Below, in pieces: positions 1-7,994 of a stretch of 64,000 bases of DNA. A program made the position numbers and the translations under genes. The notes below the pieces were generated by a model, which worked only from the letters and a program-made list of their open reading frames with translations, searched no databases and was not told the DNA's origin. Positions within the stretch are counted from its first letter, which is position 1; each line of letters begins with the position of its first letter. This DNA comes from Rhodanobacteraceae bacterium ZG21-1 (lineage in GTDB: Bacteria; Pseudomonadota; Gammaproteobacteria; Xanthomonadales; Rhodanobacteraceae). The stretch is taken from assembly GCA_021390615.1 (NCBI GenBank), contig JAJEJU010000023.1:292686-356685 (forward strand). Reading direction: 5' to 3'.

Positions 1-986
1 CCGTGCTGGTGGGCGACAAGAGCCTGGTTTCGCTGGTCTCGCACGAGCTGGCGCACTCCTGGTCGGGCAACCTGGTCACCGCGGCCAGCTGGCGCGACAT
101 CTGGCTCAACGAAGGCGTCACCACCTACGTGCAGGGCCGCATCACCGAGGCGCTGTACGGCAAGCCACTGGCCGACGAAGAGGCCCTGCTGTCGGCCCGC
201 GCGCTGCAGAAGAGCATCGGCGGGATGCCGCCGAATGCGCAGAAGCTGGCGCCGGAACCGCGCGGCATGAGCGCCGACGACACGCTGTCCGACGTCGCCT
301 ACAGCAAGGGCTCGTGGTTCCTGCGCACGCTGGAGCAACGCTACGGCCGCGAGCGCTTCGACGCCTACCTGCGCGGCTACTTCGACCACTTCGCCTTCCA
401 GAGCATCACCACTGAACAGATGCTCGACTACCTGAAGCCGAACCTGATCGACAAATACCCCGGCAAGATGAGCTGGAACGAGGTGAAGGACTGGGTCTAC
501 GACACTGGCGTGCCCAAGCATGCGCCACTGCCCGATTCGCCGCGCTTCGACCGCATCGACCACGAACGCAGCGGCTTCCTCGCCGGCAAGCTGGCCGCCG
601 ACAAGCTCGACGCGAAGGGCTGGAACACGCAGGAGTGGATGTACTTCCTCGACCGCCTGCCCGATCCCACGCCGCTGGCGAAGATCCGCGAGATCGACGC
701 CGCCTGGCACCTCACCGGCACGCCCAACGCCGAGATCGGCATGCGCTGGTACAGCCACGCGATCGCCGCCGGCGACAAGGACGTGTGGCCGGCCGCCGCC
801 GAGCACATGACCCGCATCGGCCGCATCTACCTGACCCTGCCGGTCTACGGCGCCTTCGCCAAGACGCCCGACGGCCTGGCCTTCGCCGAAGCCACCTACG
901 CCAAGGCGAAGGACGGCTACCACCCGCTGACCCAGGCCGCGATCAAGACGGTCTTCGACAAGGCCGAAGCGAAGGCCAAGCCGTAA
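1..986 (+). CDS. M1 family metallopeptidase (aminopeptidase N-like), C-terminal part
   Basis: The gene runs off the left edge of the window; the visible 327 residues are the end of a zinc aminopeptidase. The zinc site is complete: HELAH at visible residues 14-18 and the third ligand Glu37 in NEG, with the 18-residue spacing typical of family M1. The following sequence resembles the leukotriene A4 hydrolase type C-terminal helical domain. M1 enzymes remove N-terminal residues from peptides. The exopeptidase GAMEN motif should lie upstream of the window. The stop is TAA at 984-986. Family assignment is firm; substrate preference cannot be judged. Confidence 0.88.
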   Translation, partial: VLVGDKSLVSLVSHELAHSWSGNLVTAASWRDIWLNEGVTTYVQGRITEALYGKPLADEEALLSARALQKSIGGMPPNAQKLAPEPRGMSADDTLSDVAYSKGSWFLRTLEQRYGRERFDAYLRGYFDHFAFQSITTEQMLDYLKPNLIDKYPGKMSWNEVKDWVYDTGVPKHAPLPDSPRFDRIDHERSGFLAGKLAADKLDAKGWNTQEWMYFLDRLPDPTPLAKIREIDAAWHLTGTPNAEIGMRWYSHAIAAGDKDVWPAAAEHMTRIGRIYLTLPVYGAFAKTPDGLAFAEATYAKAKDGYHPLTQAAIKTVFDKAEAKAKP

Positions 987-995
987 GCGAAGCAC

Positions 996-1025
996 AGGCT
1001 TTGGCCGTCCAGACGGCCGAAGCCT
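996..1025 (+). terminator. stem-loop after the M1 peptidase gene, no U-tract
   Basis: Two 14-base arms (996-1009 and 1012-1025) pair with one G-U wobble around a 2-base centre, 10 bases after the peptidase stop codon. No run of T follows, so intrinsic termination is uncertain; it may only protect the 3' end of the transcript or attenuate reading into the hydrolase gene. Confidence 0.4.
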
Positions 1026-1073
1026 GCCTGCCCCGCCGCAGCACGCTCATCTCATTCGAACGGAACGCCCACG

Positions 1074-2063
1074 ATGCCCACCACCCCGACCACGCCGACC
1101 CGCCCGCTCTGGCAGCGCCTGCTGCTGCGCCGGCTGAAGTTCCTGCTGGTGCTGGTGGTGCTGGCGACCATCCTGCTCGGCGGCAGCTACCTGTTCGCAC
1201 CGCAGTGGCTGATGCGCGCCGACGCCGCGCGCCAGGCCATGGCGGCGAAGATGGACAAGCATTCGGTGCAGGTGGGCGACACGCGCTGGTCCTACTACGA
1301 AGGCGGCCAGGGCCCGACCCTGCTGCTGCTGCACGGCTTCGACGCGCGCAAGGAAATGTGGCTGGCGATGGCCAAGGACCTGACCCCGCACTTCCACGTG
1401 ATCATTCCCGACCTGCCGGGCTGGGGCGAGTCGACCCGGGTGGACGGCGCCAGCTACAACATCGACGTGCAGGCACAGCGACTGCAGGACTTCGTGCAGA
1501 CCCTGGGCCTGCAGAAGATCGTGCTGATCGGCCATTCGATGGGCGGCGCGATCGCCGGCGTCTACGCGGCCGAGCATCCCGAGCATGTCAGCGAGCTGGC
1601 CCTGCTCGACGCGTTCGGGCTGAAGTTCAACGAGAACAGCTTCGTGCGCGACGTGATGGCCGGACACAACCCGTTCGACTACGACGACCGCGCCGGCTTC
1701 GAACGCGTGGCCGCCCTGGTGTTCGCCAAGCCGCCGTCGATCCCGGGCCGCTTCGCCGACGTGCTGATCCGCGAGAACCAGCTCAACCGTCCCTTCATCG
1801 ACAAGACCCTCGGCGAACTGCGCGAACCCTCGCAATACCTGTCGCTGCAGAACCGGCTCGACCAGCTCCAGTTGCCGGTGCTCGGCCTGTGGTGCCACGA
1901 CGACAAGGTGATCGACATCTCCGCGCTGGACAACCTGCGCACCGGCCTGACCCATGCGCCGGCGATCAGCTCCAGCATCCTCGCCGGCTGCAATCACATG
2001 CCGATGATGGAAAAGCCGGAAGAGACCGCGCGCATCCTCACCCGCTTCGCGCTGTCGCACTGA
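1074..2063 (+). CDS. alpha/beta hydrolase with N-terminal membrane anchor
   Basis: A 329-residue alpha/beta-hydrolase fold protein. Residues about 20-40 form a hydrophobic segment after an Arg-rich start, which suggests an inner-membrane anchor or uncleaved signal. The oxyanion-hole HGF motif is at 87-89, the nucleophile Ser155 sits in GHSMGG, an acid candidate lies near 277 in WCHDDK, and the catalytic His is probably His308 in CNHMP. The fold resembles esterases and lipases of the MhpC/Moraxella lipase type. The substrate is unknown. It lies 87 bases after the M1 peptidase and is convergent with the methyltransferase gene. Confidence 0.8.
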   Translation: MPTTPTTPTRPLWQRLLLRRLKFLLVLVVLATILLGGSYLFAPQWLMRADAARQAMAAKMDKHSVQVGDTRWSYYEGGQGPTLLLLHGFDARKEMWLAMAKDLTPHFHVIIPDLPGWGESTRVDGASYNIDVQAQRLQDFVQTLGLQKIVLIGHSMGGAIAGVYAAEHPEHVSELALLDAFGLKFNENSFVRDVMAGHNPFDYDDRAGFERVAALVFAKPPSIPGRFADVLIRENQLNRPFIDKTLGELREPSQYLSLQNRLDQLQLPVLGLWCHDDKVIDISALDNLRTGLTHAPAISSSILAGCNHMPMMEKPEETARILTRFALSH

Positions 2064-2136
2064 GCGGAAACAACGCGGACAGCCTGACTGCAGACGGACC
2101 GCTACGCTGCGTGTGCAGTTGGTCCAGTCTCGCGAG

Positions 2137-2154
2137 CCGGCGTGGCCACGCCGG
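2137..2154. terminator. perfect GC palindrome between convergent genes
   Basis: An 18-base perfect palindrome lies between the ends of the hydrolase gene (+) and the methyltransferase gene (-). Its position suits a bidirectional transcription stop or 3'-end stabiliser, but neither side has a T-run. Confidence 0.35.
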
Positions 2155-2163
2155 AGCCCCGGA

Positions 2164-2742
2164 TCACAACACCCAGGGCACCAGCGCCTTTACCCGCCGC
2201 ATGTAGTCCGCGTAGGACGGGCCGAAGTGCTCGCCCAGCCAGGTCTCCTCCAGGCGCAGCTTGCGCCAGAACGAAACGAACATGATGGCGAAGCCGAGCA
2301 GGGCGCGCCATTCGCCCAGCTGCAGCGCGCTGCCGAGCAGGGCCAGCAGCAGGCCGGTGTAGATCGGGTGGCGCACGTAGCGATAAGGGCCGCGCTCGAT
2401 CAGTTCGTGGCCCTGCTTGAGCTGCACCTCGCTGCTCCAGTTGCCGCCCAGGATCGCCCGCGCCCAGCAGGCGAAGGCCACGCCGGCAATCACCAGCAGC
2501 AGGCCGAGCAGCCGGATCGCCTCGGCCTCGGGCAGGAAGCGCCGGCCCATCGGCGTGCCCGCGTACCACGGCGCCGGCCACATCAGCAGGATCGCCAGGA
2601 GAATCGGCAGCCAGTACTTGAAGAAGCGCGGCAAGGCCGGCTCGGCGCGCACCGCCGCCTTGAGCCGGCGCGCGCTCCACAGCCAGTAGGCCAGGAACAC
2701 CAGCCAGGCCACGACGGTCAGCGCCAGATAGGGAAGATGCAT
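2164..2742 (-). CDS. isoprenylcysteine carboxyl methyltransferase (ICMT) family membrane protein
   Basis: A 192-residue protein with about five hydrophobic segments. Near residues 130-150 it carries the signature of the ICMT/PEMT-like family, ERGPYRYVRHPIYTG, where Arg, His and Pro form part of the S-adenosylmethionine pocket, followed by the acidic EE pair (LRLEETWL). Bacterial members methylate lipids, quinones or unknown small molecules; the substrate is not evident here. The gene starts 24 bases after the YgjP-like gene on the same strand and is probably cotranscribed with it. Confidence 0.8.
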   Translation of the reverse strand: MHLPYLALTVVAWLVFLAYWLWSARRLKAAVRAEPALPRFFKYWLPILLAILLMWPAPWYAGTPMGRRFLPEAEAIRLLGLLLVIAGVAFACWARAILGGNWSSEVQLKQGHELIERGPYRYVRHPIYTGLLLALLGSALQLGEWRALLGFAIMFVSFWRKLRLEETWLGEHFGPSYADYMRRVKALVPWVL

Positions 2743-2766
2743 GGATGTGCTCCGCAGAGGTATCGC

Positions 2767-3537
2767 TCAGTCGGCGACGTCGGCGATCAGCCGGTCCAGC
2801 TCGGCCTTCAGCACCGCGCCGTTGAGGCGCAGCCAGTCGCGCTGCTCGCGCCATTCCGGCAGCAAGCTGCCGACCAGCGCCCAGAAGCGCGGCGCATGGC
2901 TGCGCACGCGCAGGTGGCAGAGCTCGTGCACCAGCACGTAGCGCAGCGCGGCCGACGGCGCCAGCGCCAGCGCGAGATCCAGGTTGATGCGATCGCGCGT
3001 GTCGAGGCTGCCCCACAGGCTCTTCATCGGGCGGATGCGCAGCGCGGTGGGCGCCAGCCCGAGCTGCGGCACGTAGACGGCCAGCCAGCGCGATACGTCG
3101 CGGCGCATCTGCGCTTCGAAATAGGTAGCCAGCAGGCCGCGCGCCACCGGCAGCGCGCGGGTGTTCGGACGCGGGATCACCAGGGTGACCGCGCCCGGCT
3201 GCGCCTCGATGCGCGGATACGGGCCTTCGGCCCAGTCCAGTTCAGTGGTCTCGCCGCGCAGCGGAAAGCTGGCGGGATGGCCCACGCGCAGCGGCGGCAG
3301 CGGCTTGACGATCAGGTTCAGCTCTTCCAGCTTGCGCTCCAGCCAGTCGGCGTGGCTGCGCAGGAAGGCGTGGATCTGCCCGGGATGAGTGCCGCGCGGA
3401 TAGGACACGCGCGCGCCTTTGGGAGTCACGGTGAGGCGCAGCCGGCGCGCGCGCGGATGGGCCGCCTTCAGCACGCGGATGGTGCTGCCCGCAGCGGTCG
3501 CCAGTTCCAGCCAGTCGCCTTCGAATAATTGCGCCAT
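2767..3537 (-). CDS. YgjP-like metallopeptidase domain protein (DUF45, M48-type)
   Basis: A 256-residue protein with the zinc motif HELCH at 204-208 and a further His at 214 in SHAPRFW, as in the YgjP/DUF45 family, which is related to SprT and WLM peptidases. The N-terminal half holds the strand-rich region usual for the family. The E. coli homologue is a putative metal-dependent hydrolase without a settled role. No signal peptide is seen, so it should be cytoplasmic. First gene of a two-gene unit with the ICMT-like gene. Confidence 0.82.
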   Translation of the reverse strand: MAQLFEGDWLELATAAGSTIRVLKAAHPRARRLRLTVTPKGARVSYPRGTHPGQIHAFLRSHADWLERKLEELNLIVKPLPPLRVGHPASFPLRGETTELDWAEGPYPRIEAQPGAVTLVIPRPNTRALPVARGLLATYFEAQMRRDVSRWLAVYVPQLGLAPTALRIRPMKSLWGSLDTRDRINLDLALALAPSAALRYVLVHELCHLRVRSHAPRFWALVGSLLPEWREQRDWLRLNGAVLKAELDRLIADVAD

Positions 3538-3726
3538 ATGCCTCTACGTGGGGCCGGCAAGCTCCGCCGGCAACGTGTACGACCCATGACCCATCAGCCG
3601 CATTCGCGGCCCCCGCGGACGGCCCCGCCCGGGCTGTCCACCATAACGGCTTTTTCGTGAACGGCGCGAGGGTCCTGCAGCCTCGCGCCCCTCACGCCCC
3701 GGCCACGGAGCGGCGCCAGGGGAATC

Positions 3727-4644
3727 TCAATTGTCCTTGGGACGGGGCAGCCCGAACCATTCCTCCAGCTTGCCCAGCAGGCGCTCCAGCTCCAGCGTCA
3801 GCAGGGCGAAGCGCGCGTCCATCTCGGCCTGGGCGTCGGGATGGCTGTCGCCCAGCTCCTCGGTCACCACGTCCAGGAACTTCAGCTTGCGGATGATCAG
3901 ATCCTCGCCCAGCACGAAGCTGATGCGCTCGTCGAAGGTGAGGCCGAGCAGGAACACCTGCTTGCCGTTGCGCAGGTGCTCCTTGACCTCCTCGGCATCC
4001 AGGTCCTGCCGGCGGCAGCGGGCGATCGCGCCGGTGGCGGTGGCCGGATCGCGCAGCTCGCACTCGTCGCCCAGGCTCAGCCCGGCGGGCAGGTTGCCGT
4101 TGGCCAGCCAGTCGGTCATCAGCACGCGCGGGCCTTCCTCCGGCGCCAGCGGCACCGCCGGAAAACTGCCCAGCGCCTCGCGCACCTGGGTCAGCGCGTT
4201 CTCGGCCGACTTGCGGCTGGAAGTGTCCAGCACCAGCCAGCCGTGGCGGGTATCGACGTAGCCCGACATGCGCGAGCTGCGCACGAAGGCGCGCGGCAGC
4301 AGCTCGTTGAGCAGGTCCTCTTTCATGCGCTTGCGCTCGCGGCCGCCGACCTTGCGCCCTTCTTCCTCGGCGATCTTCTGCACCTTGCGCTGCAGCTCGT
4401 CGTTGACCACCGCGGCCGGCAGCAGCTTGTCCTCGCCGCCCACGGTAAACAGCGTGCAGGCCTTGACCGCATGGGTCAGCGCCGCTTCCTCGCCGCGCCC
4501 GATCGGCGGCACGAAGCCCTTGGTGAACATCTCCATCGGCCCGCACGGACGCAGCCGGTGCTCGGCCAGCGCTTCGTCCAGGCGGTTCAGGTCGGCGGCC
4601 ACGGCGGGTGAGAAGCGGAACAGCGTGAGATTGCGAAAGAACAT
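3727..4644 (-). CDS. rdgC: recombination-associated protein RdgC
   Basis: A 305-residue protein, close to the 303 residues of E. coli RdgC, opening with the typical MFFRNLTLFRF start and carrying the family block GFVPPIGRG near residue 50. RdgC is a cytoplasmic ring-shaped dimer that binds double-stranded DNA without sequence specificity and limits RecA activity during recombination and replication repair. The gene stands alone on the minus strand with about 190 bases upstream. Confidence 0.95.
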   Translation of the reverse strand: MFFRNLTLFRFSPAVAADLNRLDEALAEHRLRPCGPMEMFTKGFVPPIGRGEEAALTHAVKACTLFTVGGEDKLLPAAVVNDELQRKVQKIAEEEGRKVGGRERKRMKEDLLNELLPRAFVRSSRMSGYVDTRHGWLVLDTSSRKSAENALTQVREALGSFPAVPLAPEEGPRVLMTDWLANGNLPAGLSLGDECELRDPATATGAIARCRRQDLDAEEVKEHLRNGKQVFLLGLTFDERISFVLGEDLIIRKLKFLDVVTEELGDSHPDAQAEMDARFALLTLELERLLGKLEEWFGLPRPKDN

Positions 4645-4701
4645 GAAGTATCCGATGCGAATATGTCAGGAATGCCGCCGCGCCGGCCGCAGGCGGAGCG
4701 T

Positions 4702-4725
4702 GCCGGGCCAGTTGGCCGGCCCGGC
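4702..4725 (-). terminator. GC-rich hairpin after the aminotransferase gene
   Basis: Arms GCCGGGCC and GGCCCGGC pair around an 8-base centre, about 30 bases beyond the aminotransferase stop. There is no T-run, so the call rests on position and stem strength only. Confidence 0.35.
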
Positions 4726-4754
4726 GAAGTCCGCCATCACAGCCCAGGCTGCGC

Positions 4755-5960
4755 TCAGGGATCGCGACTCACCGTGGCGACCGCGGCGGCCACCGTGTCG
4801 AGGTTGGCGCGGTTCAGCGCCGCCACGCAGATGCGCCCGCTGCCGAGCGCGTAGATGGCGTACTCCTCGCGCAGGCGGTCGACCTGGCTGCGGCTCAGCC
4901 CGGAATAGGAAAACATGCCGGCCTGCTTGTTGATGAAGCCGAAGCCGGGCTGGCCGTGGCCGGCCAGGCGCTCGACCATGCCGGCGCGCATGGCGTGGAT
5001 GCGCTCGCGCATGCCGCCCAGCTCCTGCTCCCAGCGCGCGCGCAGCTCGTCGCTGCCGAGCACGCCGGCGACCAGCTGGGCGCCGTGGGTGGAGGGGCTG
5101 GAATAGTTGGCGCGGATGGTCTGCTTGATCTTCGAGCGCAGGCGGTCGCCTTCGTCGCGATCCACACCGATCATCGACAGCGCGCCGACGCGCTCGCCGT
5201 ACAGCGAGAACGACTTGGAATACGAGTTGGCCACCACGTAGGCCGGGATGCCCGAGGCCGCGAACAGGCGCACCGCGGTGGCGTCGGCGTCGATGCCCTG
5301 GTCGAAGCCCTGGTAGGCCATGTCGACGAAGGGCAGCAGGCCGCGCTCCTTCACCAGGGCGACGATCTGCGCCCACTGCGCCGCATCCGGATCGACGCCG
5401 GTGGGGTTGTGGCAGCAGGCGTGCAGCAGCACCACCGTGCCCGGCTCCAGCCGGCCCAGGTCTTCCTGCATGCCGGCGAAATCCAGCCCGTGCGTGGCCG
5501 GGTCGTAGTAGCGGTAGTGGACCACTTCGAAGCCGGCATTGGCGAACACCACCTGGTGGTTTTCCCAGCTCGGGCTGCTGATCGCCACCCGCGCCTGCGG
5601 CAGCACGCGCTTGAGCAGGTCGGCGCCCACGCGCAGCGCGCCGCTGCCGCCGATGGTCTGCGCGGTGGCCACGCGGCCCTCGGCGAGCAGGGGCGAATCG
5701 GCGCCGAACAGCAGGCGCTGGGTGGTCTGGTCGTAGGCCGGCAGGCCGTCGATCGGCAGGTAGCCGCGCGGCTTGCCTTCCTGCGCCAGGCGCAGCTCCA
5801 CCTCGCGCACGCTGTCCAGCAGCGGAATGCGGCCCTGTTCGTCGCAGTAGATGCCGACGCCGAGGTTCACCTTGTGCGGGCGCGGATCGGCCAGATAGCG
5901 CTCGGTCAGCCCCAGGATCGGATCGCCGGGGGCCATTTCAACGGATGCGAAGAGGGACAC
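4755..5960 (-). CDS. class I aminotransferase, aspartate/aromatic amino acid type
   Basis: A 401-residue pyridoxal-phosphate enzyme of the AspC/TyrB family (subgroup I-alpha). Visible active-site residues are Trp132, Asn185 in HNPTG, Asp213, Tyr216, the Schiff-base Lys249 in NSYSKSFSLYG and Arg257, with a C-terminal SGR for the substrate carboxylate. It should interconvert aspartate or aromatic amino acids with their oxo acids using 2-oxoglutarate. The GTG at 5960 is chosen because homologues begin around SLFASVEMAPGDPI and because it lies 4 bases after the ttcA stop; an upstream ATG at 6014 would add an unlikely Pro/Ser-rich stretch inside ttcA. Sequence alone does not separate aspartate from tyrosine preference. 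Confidence 0.93.
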   Translation of the reverse strand: MSLFASVEMAPGDPILGLTERYLADPRPHKVNLGVGIYCDEQGRIPLLDSVREVELRLAQEGKPRGYLPIDGLPAYDQTTQRLLFGADSPLLAEGRVATAQTIGGSGALRVGADLLKRVLPQARVAISSPSWENHQVVFANAGFEVVHYRYYDPATHGLDFAGMQEDLGRLEPGTVVLLHACCHNPTGVDPDAAQWAQIVALVKERGLLPFVDMAYQGFDQGIDADATAVRLFAASGIPAYVVANSYSKSFSLYGERVGALSMIGVDRDEGDRLRSKIKQTIRANYSSPSTHGAQLVAGVLGSDELRARWEQELGGMRERIHAMRAGMVERLAGHGQPGFGFINKQAGMFSYSGLSRSQVDRLREEYAIYALGSGRICVAALNRANLDTVAAAVATVSRDP

Positions 5961-5964
5961 GTGC

Positions 5965-6828
5965 TTACTCGATGGCAGGGGTGAAGGGAGATGCGGGGCG
6001 CGGGTCCGCCGCACAAGGCGGCGGCGCCGGCGCCAGCGACACGAAGTCGAACAGCGTGCGGTCGGCCAGGTGCGAAGGCGACACGTTGCCGAGCGCGCGG
6101 AAGATGTTCTCGCTGCGCCCCGGCTGCTCAGTCTCCCACGCTTCGAGCATGCGCGAAACCGCCTTGCGCTGCAGGTTTTCCTGCGAGCCGCACAGGTTGC
6201 ACGGGATGATCGGGAAATCGCGCTGGCGCGCGTACTCGGCGATGTCGGCCTCGCGGCAATAGGCCAGCGGGCGGATCAGCACGTGGCGGCCGTCGTCGGA
6301 GCGCAGCTTGGGCGGCATCGCTTTCAGCCGCGCCTGGTAGAACAGGTTGAGGAAGAAGGTGGCCAGCACGTCGTCGCGGTGATGGCCGAGCGCGATCTTG
6401 TCGATGCCGTTCGCCCCCGCCCATTCGTACAGCGCGCCGCGGCGCAGGCGCGAGCACAGGCTGCACATGGTCTTGCCGGCGGGCACCACGCGCGTCACCG
6501 TGCTGTAGGTGTCCTGCTCGATCACGTGGAACGGCACGCCGCGCCCGCGCAGGTAGTCCGGCAGCACCTCGGCGGGAAAGCCCGGCTGCTTCTGGTCCAG
6601 GTTCACCGCCACCAGCGAGAAGCGCACCGGCGCGCGCGCCTGCAGCTCCAGCAGCAGGTCCAGCAAGGTGTGCGAATCCTTGCCGCCGGACAGGCACACC
6701 ATCACCCGATCGCCTTCCTCGATCATGCGGAAATCGGCGATGGCCTGCCCCACCTGATGGCGCAGGCGCTTGACCAGCCGGCCGTCGACGGCGGCCGGCC
6801 TGCGGGAATGCTCGGGCTGGGCGGACAT
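5965..6828 (-). CDS. ttcA: tRNA 2-thiocytidine(32) synthetase TtcA
   Basis: A 287-residue cytoplasmic enzyme that thiolates cytidine 32 of certain tRNAs using ATP and an iron-sulfur cluster. The PP-loop SGGKDS is at 47-52; the cluster ligands Cys122 and Cys125 (CSLC) and Cys213 (PCNLC) are all present. ATG 6828 gives the usual N-terminus; a longer frame starting at 6936 would add an atypical segment. The stop lies 4 bases before the GTG of the aminotransferase, suggesting translational coupling, although the functions are unrelated. Confidence 0.94.
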   Translation of the reverse strand: MSAQPEHSRRPAAVDGRLVKRLRHQVGQAIADFRMIEEGDRVMVCLSGGKDSHTLLDLLLELQARAPVRFSLVAVNLDQKQPGFPAEVLPDYLRGRGVPFHVIEQDTYSTVTRVVPAGKTMCSLCSRLRRGALYEWAGANGIDKIALGHHRDDVLATFFLNLFYQARLKAMPPKLRSDDGRHVLIRPLAYCREADIAEYARQRDFPIIPCNLCGSQENLQRKAVSRMLEAWETEQPGRSENIFRALGNVSPSHLADRTLFDFVSLAPAPPPCAADPRPASPFTPAIE

Positions 6829-6951
6829 GGATGGGCGGTCTACGGAATGGCGTCCATTGTACCCGGCGTCTCCGCGTCGCGCCGCCGGCCGAGCGGGGTT
6901 GGCGCTACACTCGGCGTCTGTCCCGCCACAGCCCATGCCATCGCCGCCGTC

Positions 6952-7158
6952 ATGCAGGCCCAGAGTCCCGCCGAACTAGCCCACCTGCTGGCCGAGCTGC
7001 GCGTCGAGCACCGCGACCTGGACACGGCGATCAAGCATCTGGCCGCCGCCGCCGGCTGCGACGAGCTGCAGCTGACCCGCATGAAGAAGCGCAAGCTGCT
7101 GCTGAAAGACACCATCGCGCGGCTGGAAAGCAAGCTGATCCCCGACCTCGACGCCTGA
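6952..7158 (+). CDS. YdcH family protein (DUF465)
   Basis: A 68-residue, highly charged helical protein. The region [15 protein letters not shown] and the following [17 protein letters not shown] match the DUF465/YdcH family, short coiled-coil proteins of unknown role. A TACACT hexamer at 6905-6910 may be the -10 box. No signal peptide is present. Confidence 0.82.
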   Translation: MQAQSPAELAHLLAELRVEHRDLDTAIKHLAAAAGCDELQLTRMKKRKLLLKDTIARLESKLIPDLDA

Positions 7159-7198
7159 GCGAGCGCCACGGCCGCGCCTTGCCCGCGGCCCGCCACGC

Positions 7199-7873
7199 AT
7201 GCGCCCGTGCGCCGTCATGCGGACTGCCCAGACTGCCGCGTCGCCACTGCCGAGCCGACCCATGCCGCCCAGCCCGCCACGAACCGTTTTCCGCCGCGTC
7301 GCGCGCAGCCGCCGACTGCGCCGCCTCGCCGGCATCGGGGCCGGCCTGTGGCTGCTCGGCGCGGGCGTGATCGTCGCGGCCGGCATCGGCACGCGACCGG
7401 CGCCGGCCGACCTCGCCCTGGTGCTGGGCAATTCGGTAGGCCGAGGCAATCGTCCGCTGCCGCGGCTGCAGGCACGGCTGGAGGCTGCCCTGGCGCTGTA
7501 CCGCCGCGGCGGCTGCACGGCGATCATGGTCAGCGGCGGCATCGAGGCGCCGGGCGATCGCGACGAAGCCGTCGGCATGCGCGACTGGCTGCTGGCGCGC
7601 GGCGTGCCGGCGGCAAGCATCGTGACGGATTCGTACGGCGACAACACGCGCGCCTCGGCCGAGCATGCGCAGGCCTGGCTGCGCGAGCACGGCGGCCATC
7701 GCGTGGTGGTGGTGTCGCAGTTCTACCACCTGCCGCGCGCGCGGCTGGCGGTGCGCCAGGCCGGCGCGGAAGACGCCGGCGGCGACTATCCGCGGCGCTG
7801 GTTTGTGCACGATGCCTATTCCAGCCTGCGCGAGGTGCCGGGCTACCTGGCCTACTGGGCGCGCTGGCGCTGA
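7199..7873 (+). CDS. YdcF-like (DUF218) membrane-anchored protein
   Basis: A 224-residue protein with one N-terminal membrane segment (about residues 41-62) and a DUF218 domain: ALVLGNSV, MVSGGIEAPGDRDEA, the DNTRASAEH block and VVVSQFYHLPRA. DUF218 proteins such as SanA, ElyC and YdcF lie at the inner membrane and are linked to envelope integrity; their chemistry is unsettled. Starts at 7199, 7217 and 7262 are all possible because no clear ribosome-binding site marks one; the first 20 residues look dispensable. Confidence 0.8.
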   Translation: MRPCAVMRTAQTAASPLPSRPMPPSPPRTVFRRVARSRRLRRLAGIGAGLWLLGAGVIVAAGIGTRPAPADLALVLGNSVGRGNRPLPRLQARLEAALALYRRGGCTAIMVSGGIEAPGDRDEAVGMRDWLLARGVPAASIVTDSYGDNTRASAEHAQAWLREHGGHRVVVVSQFYHLPRARLAVRQAGAEDAGGDYPRRWFVHDAYSSLREVPGYLAYWARWR

Positions 7874-7994
7874 CGTAGGTCGCGATCGCGCCACGCAAGG
7901 GCTGCCGCGCCGACAAGATTTTGCGAGAATGCCCGGACGCCTTCACCCTGCGGGCGCCCCAACAGGATGCAGGGCTGCAATTCACGGAATCCCC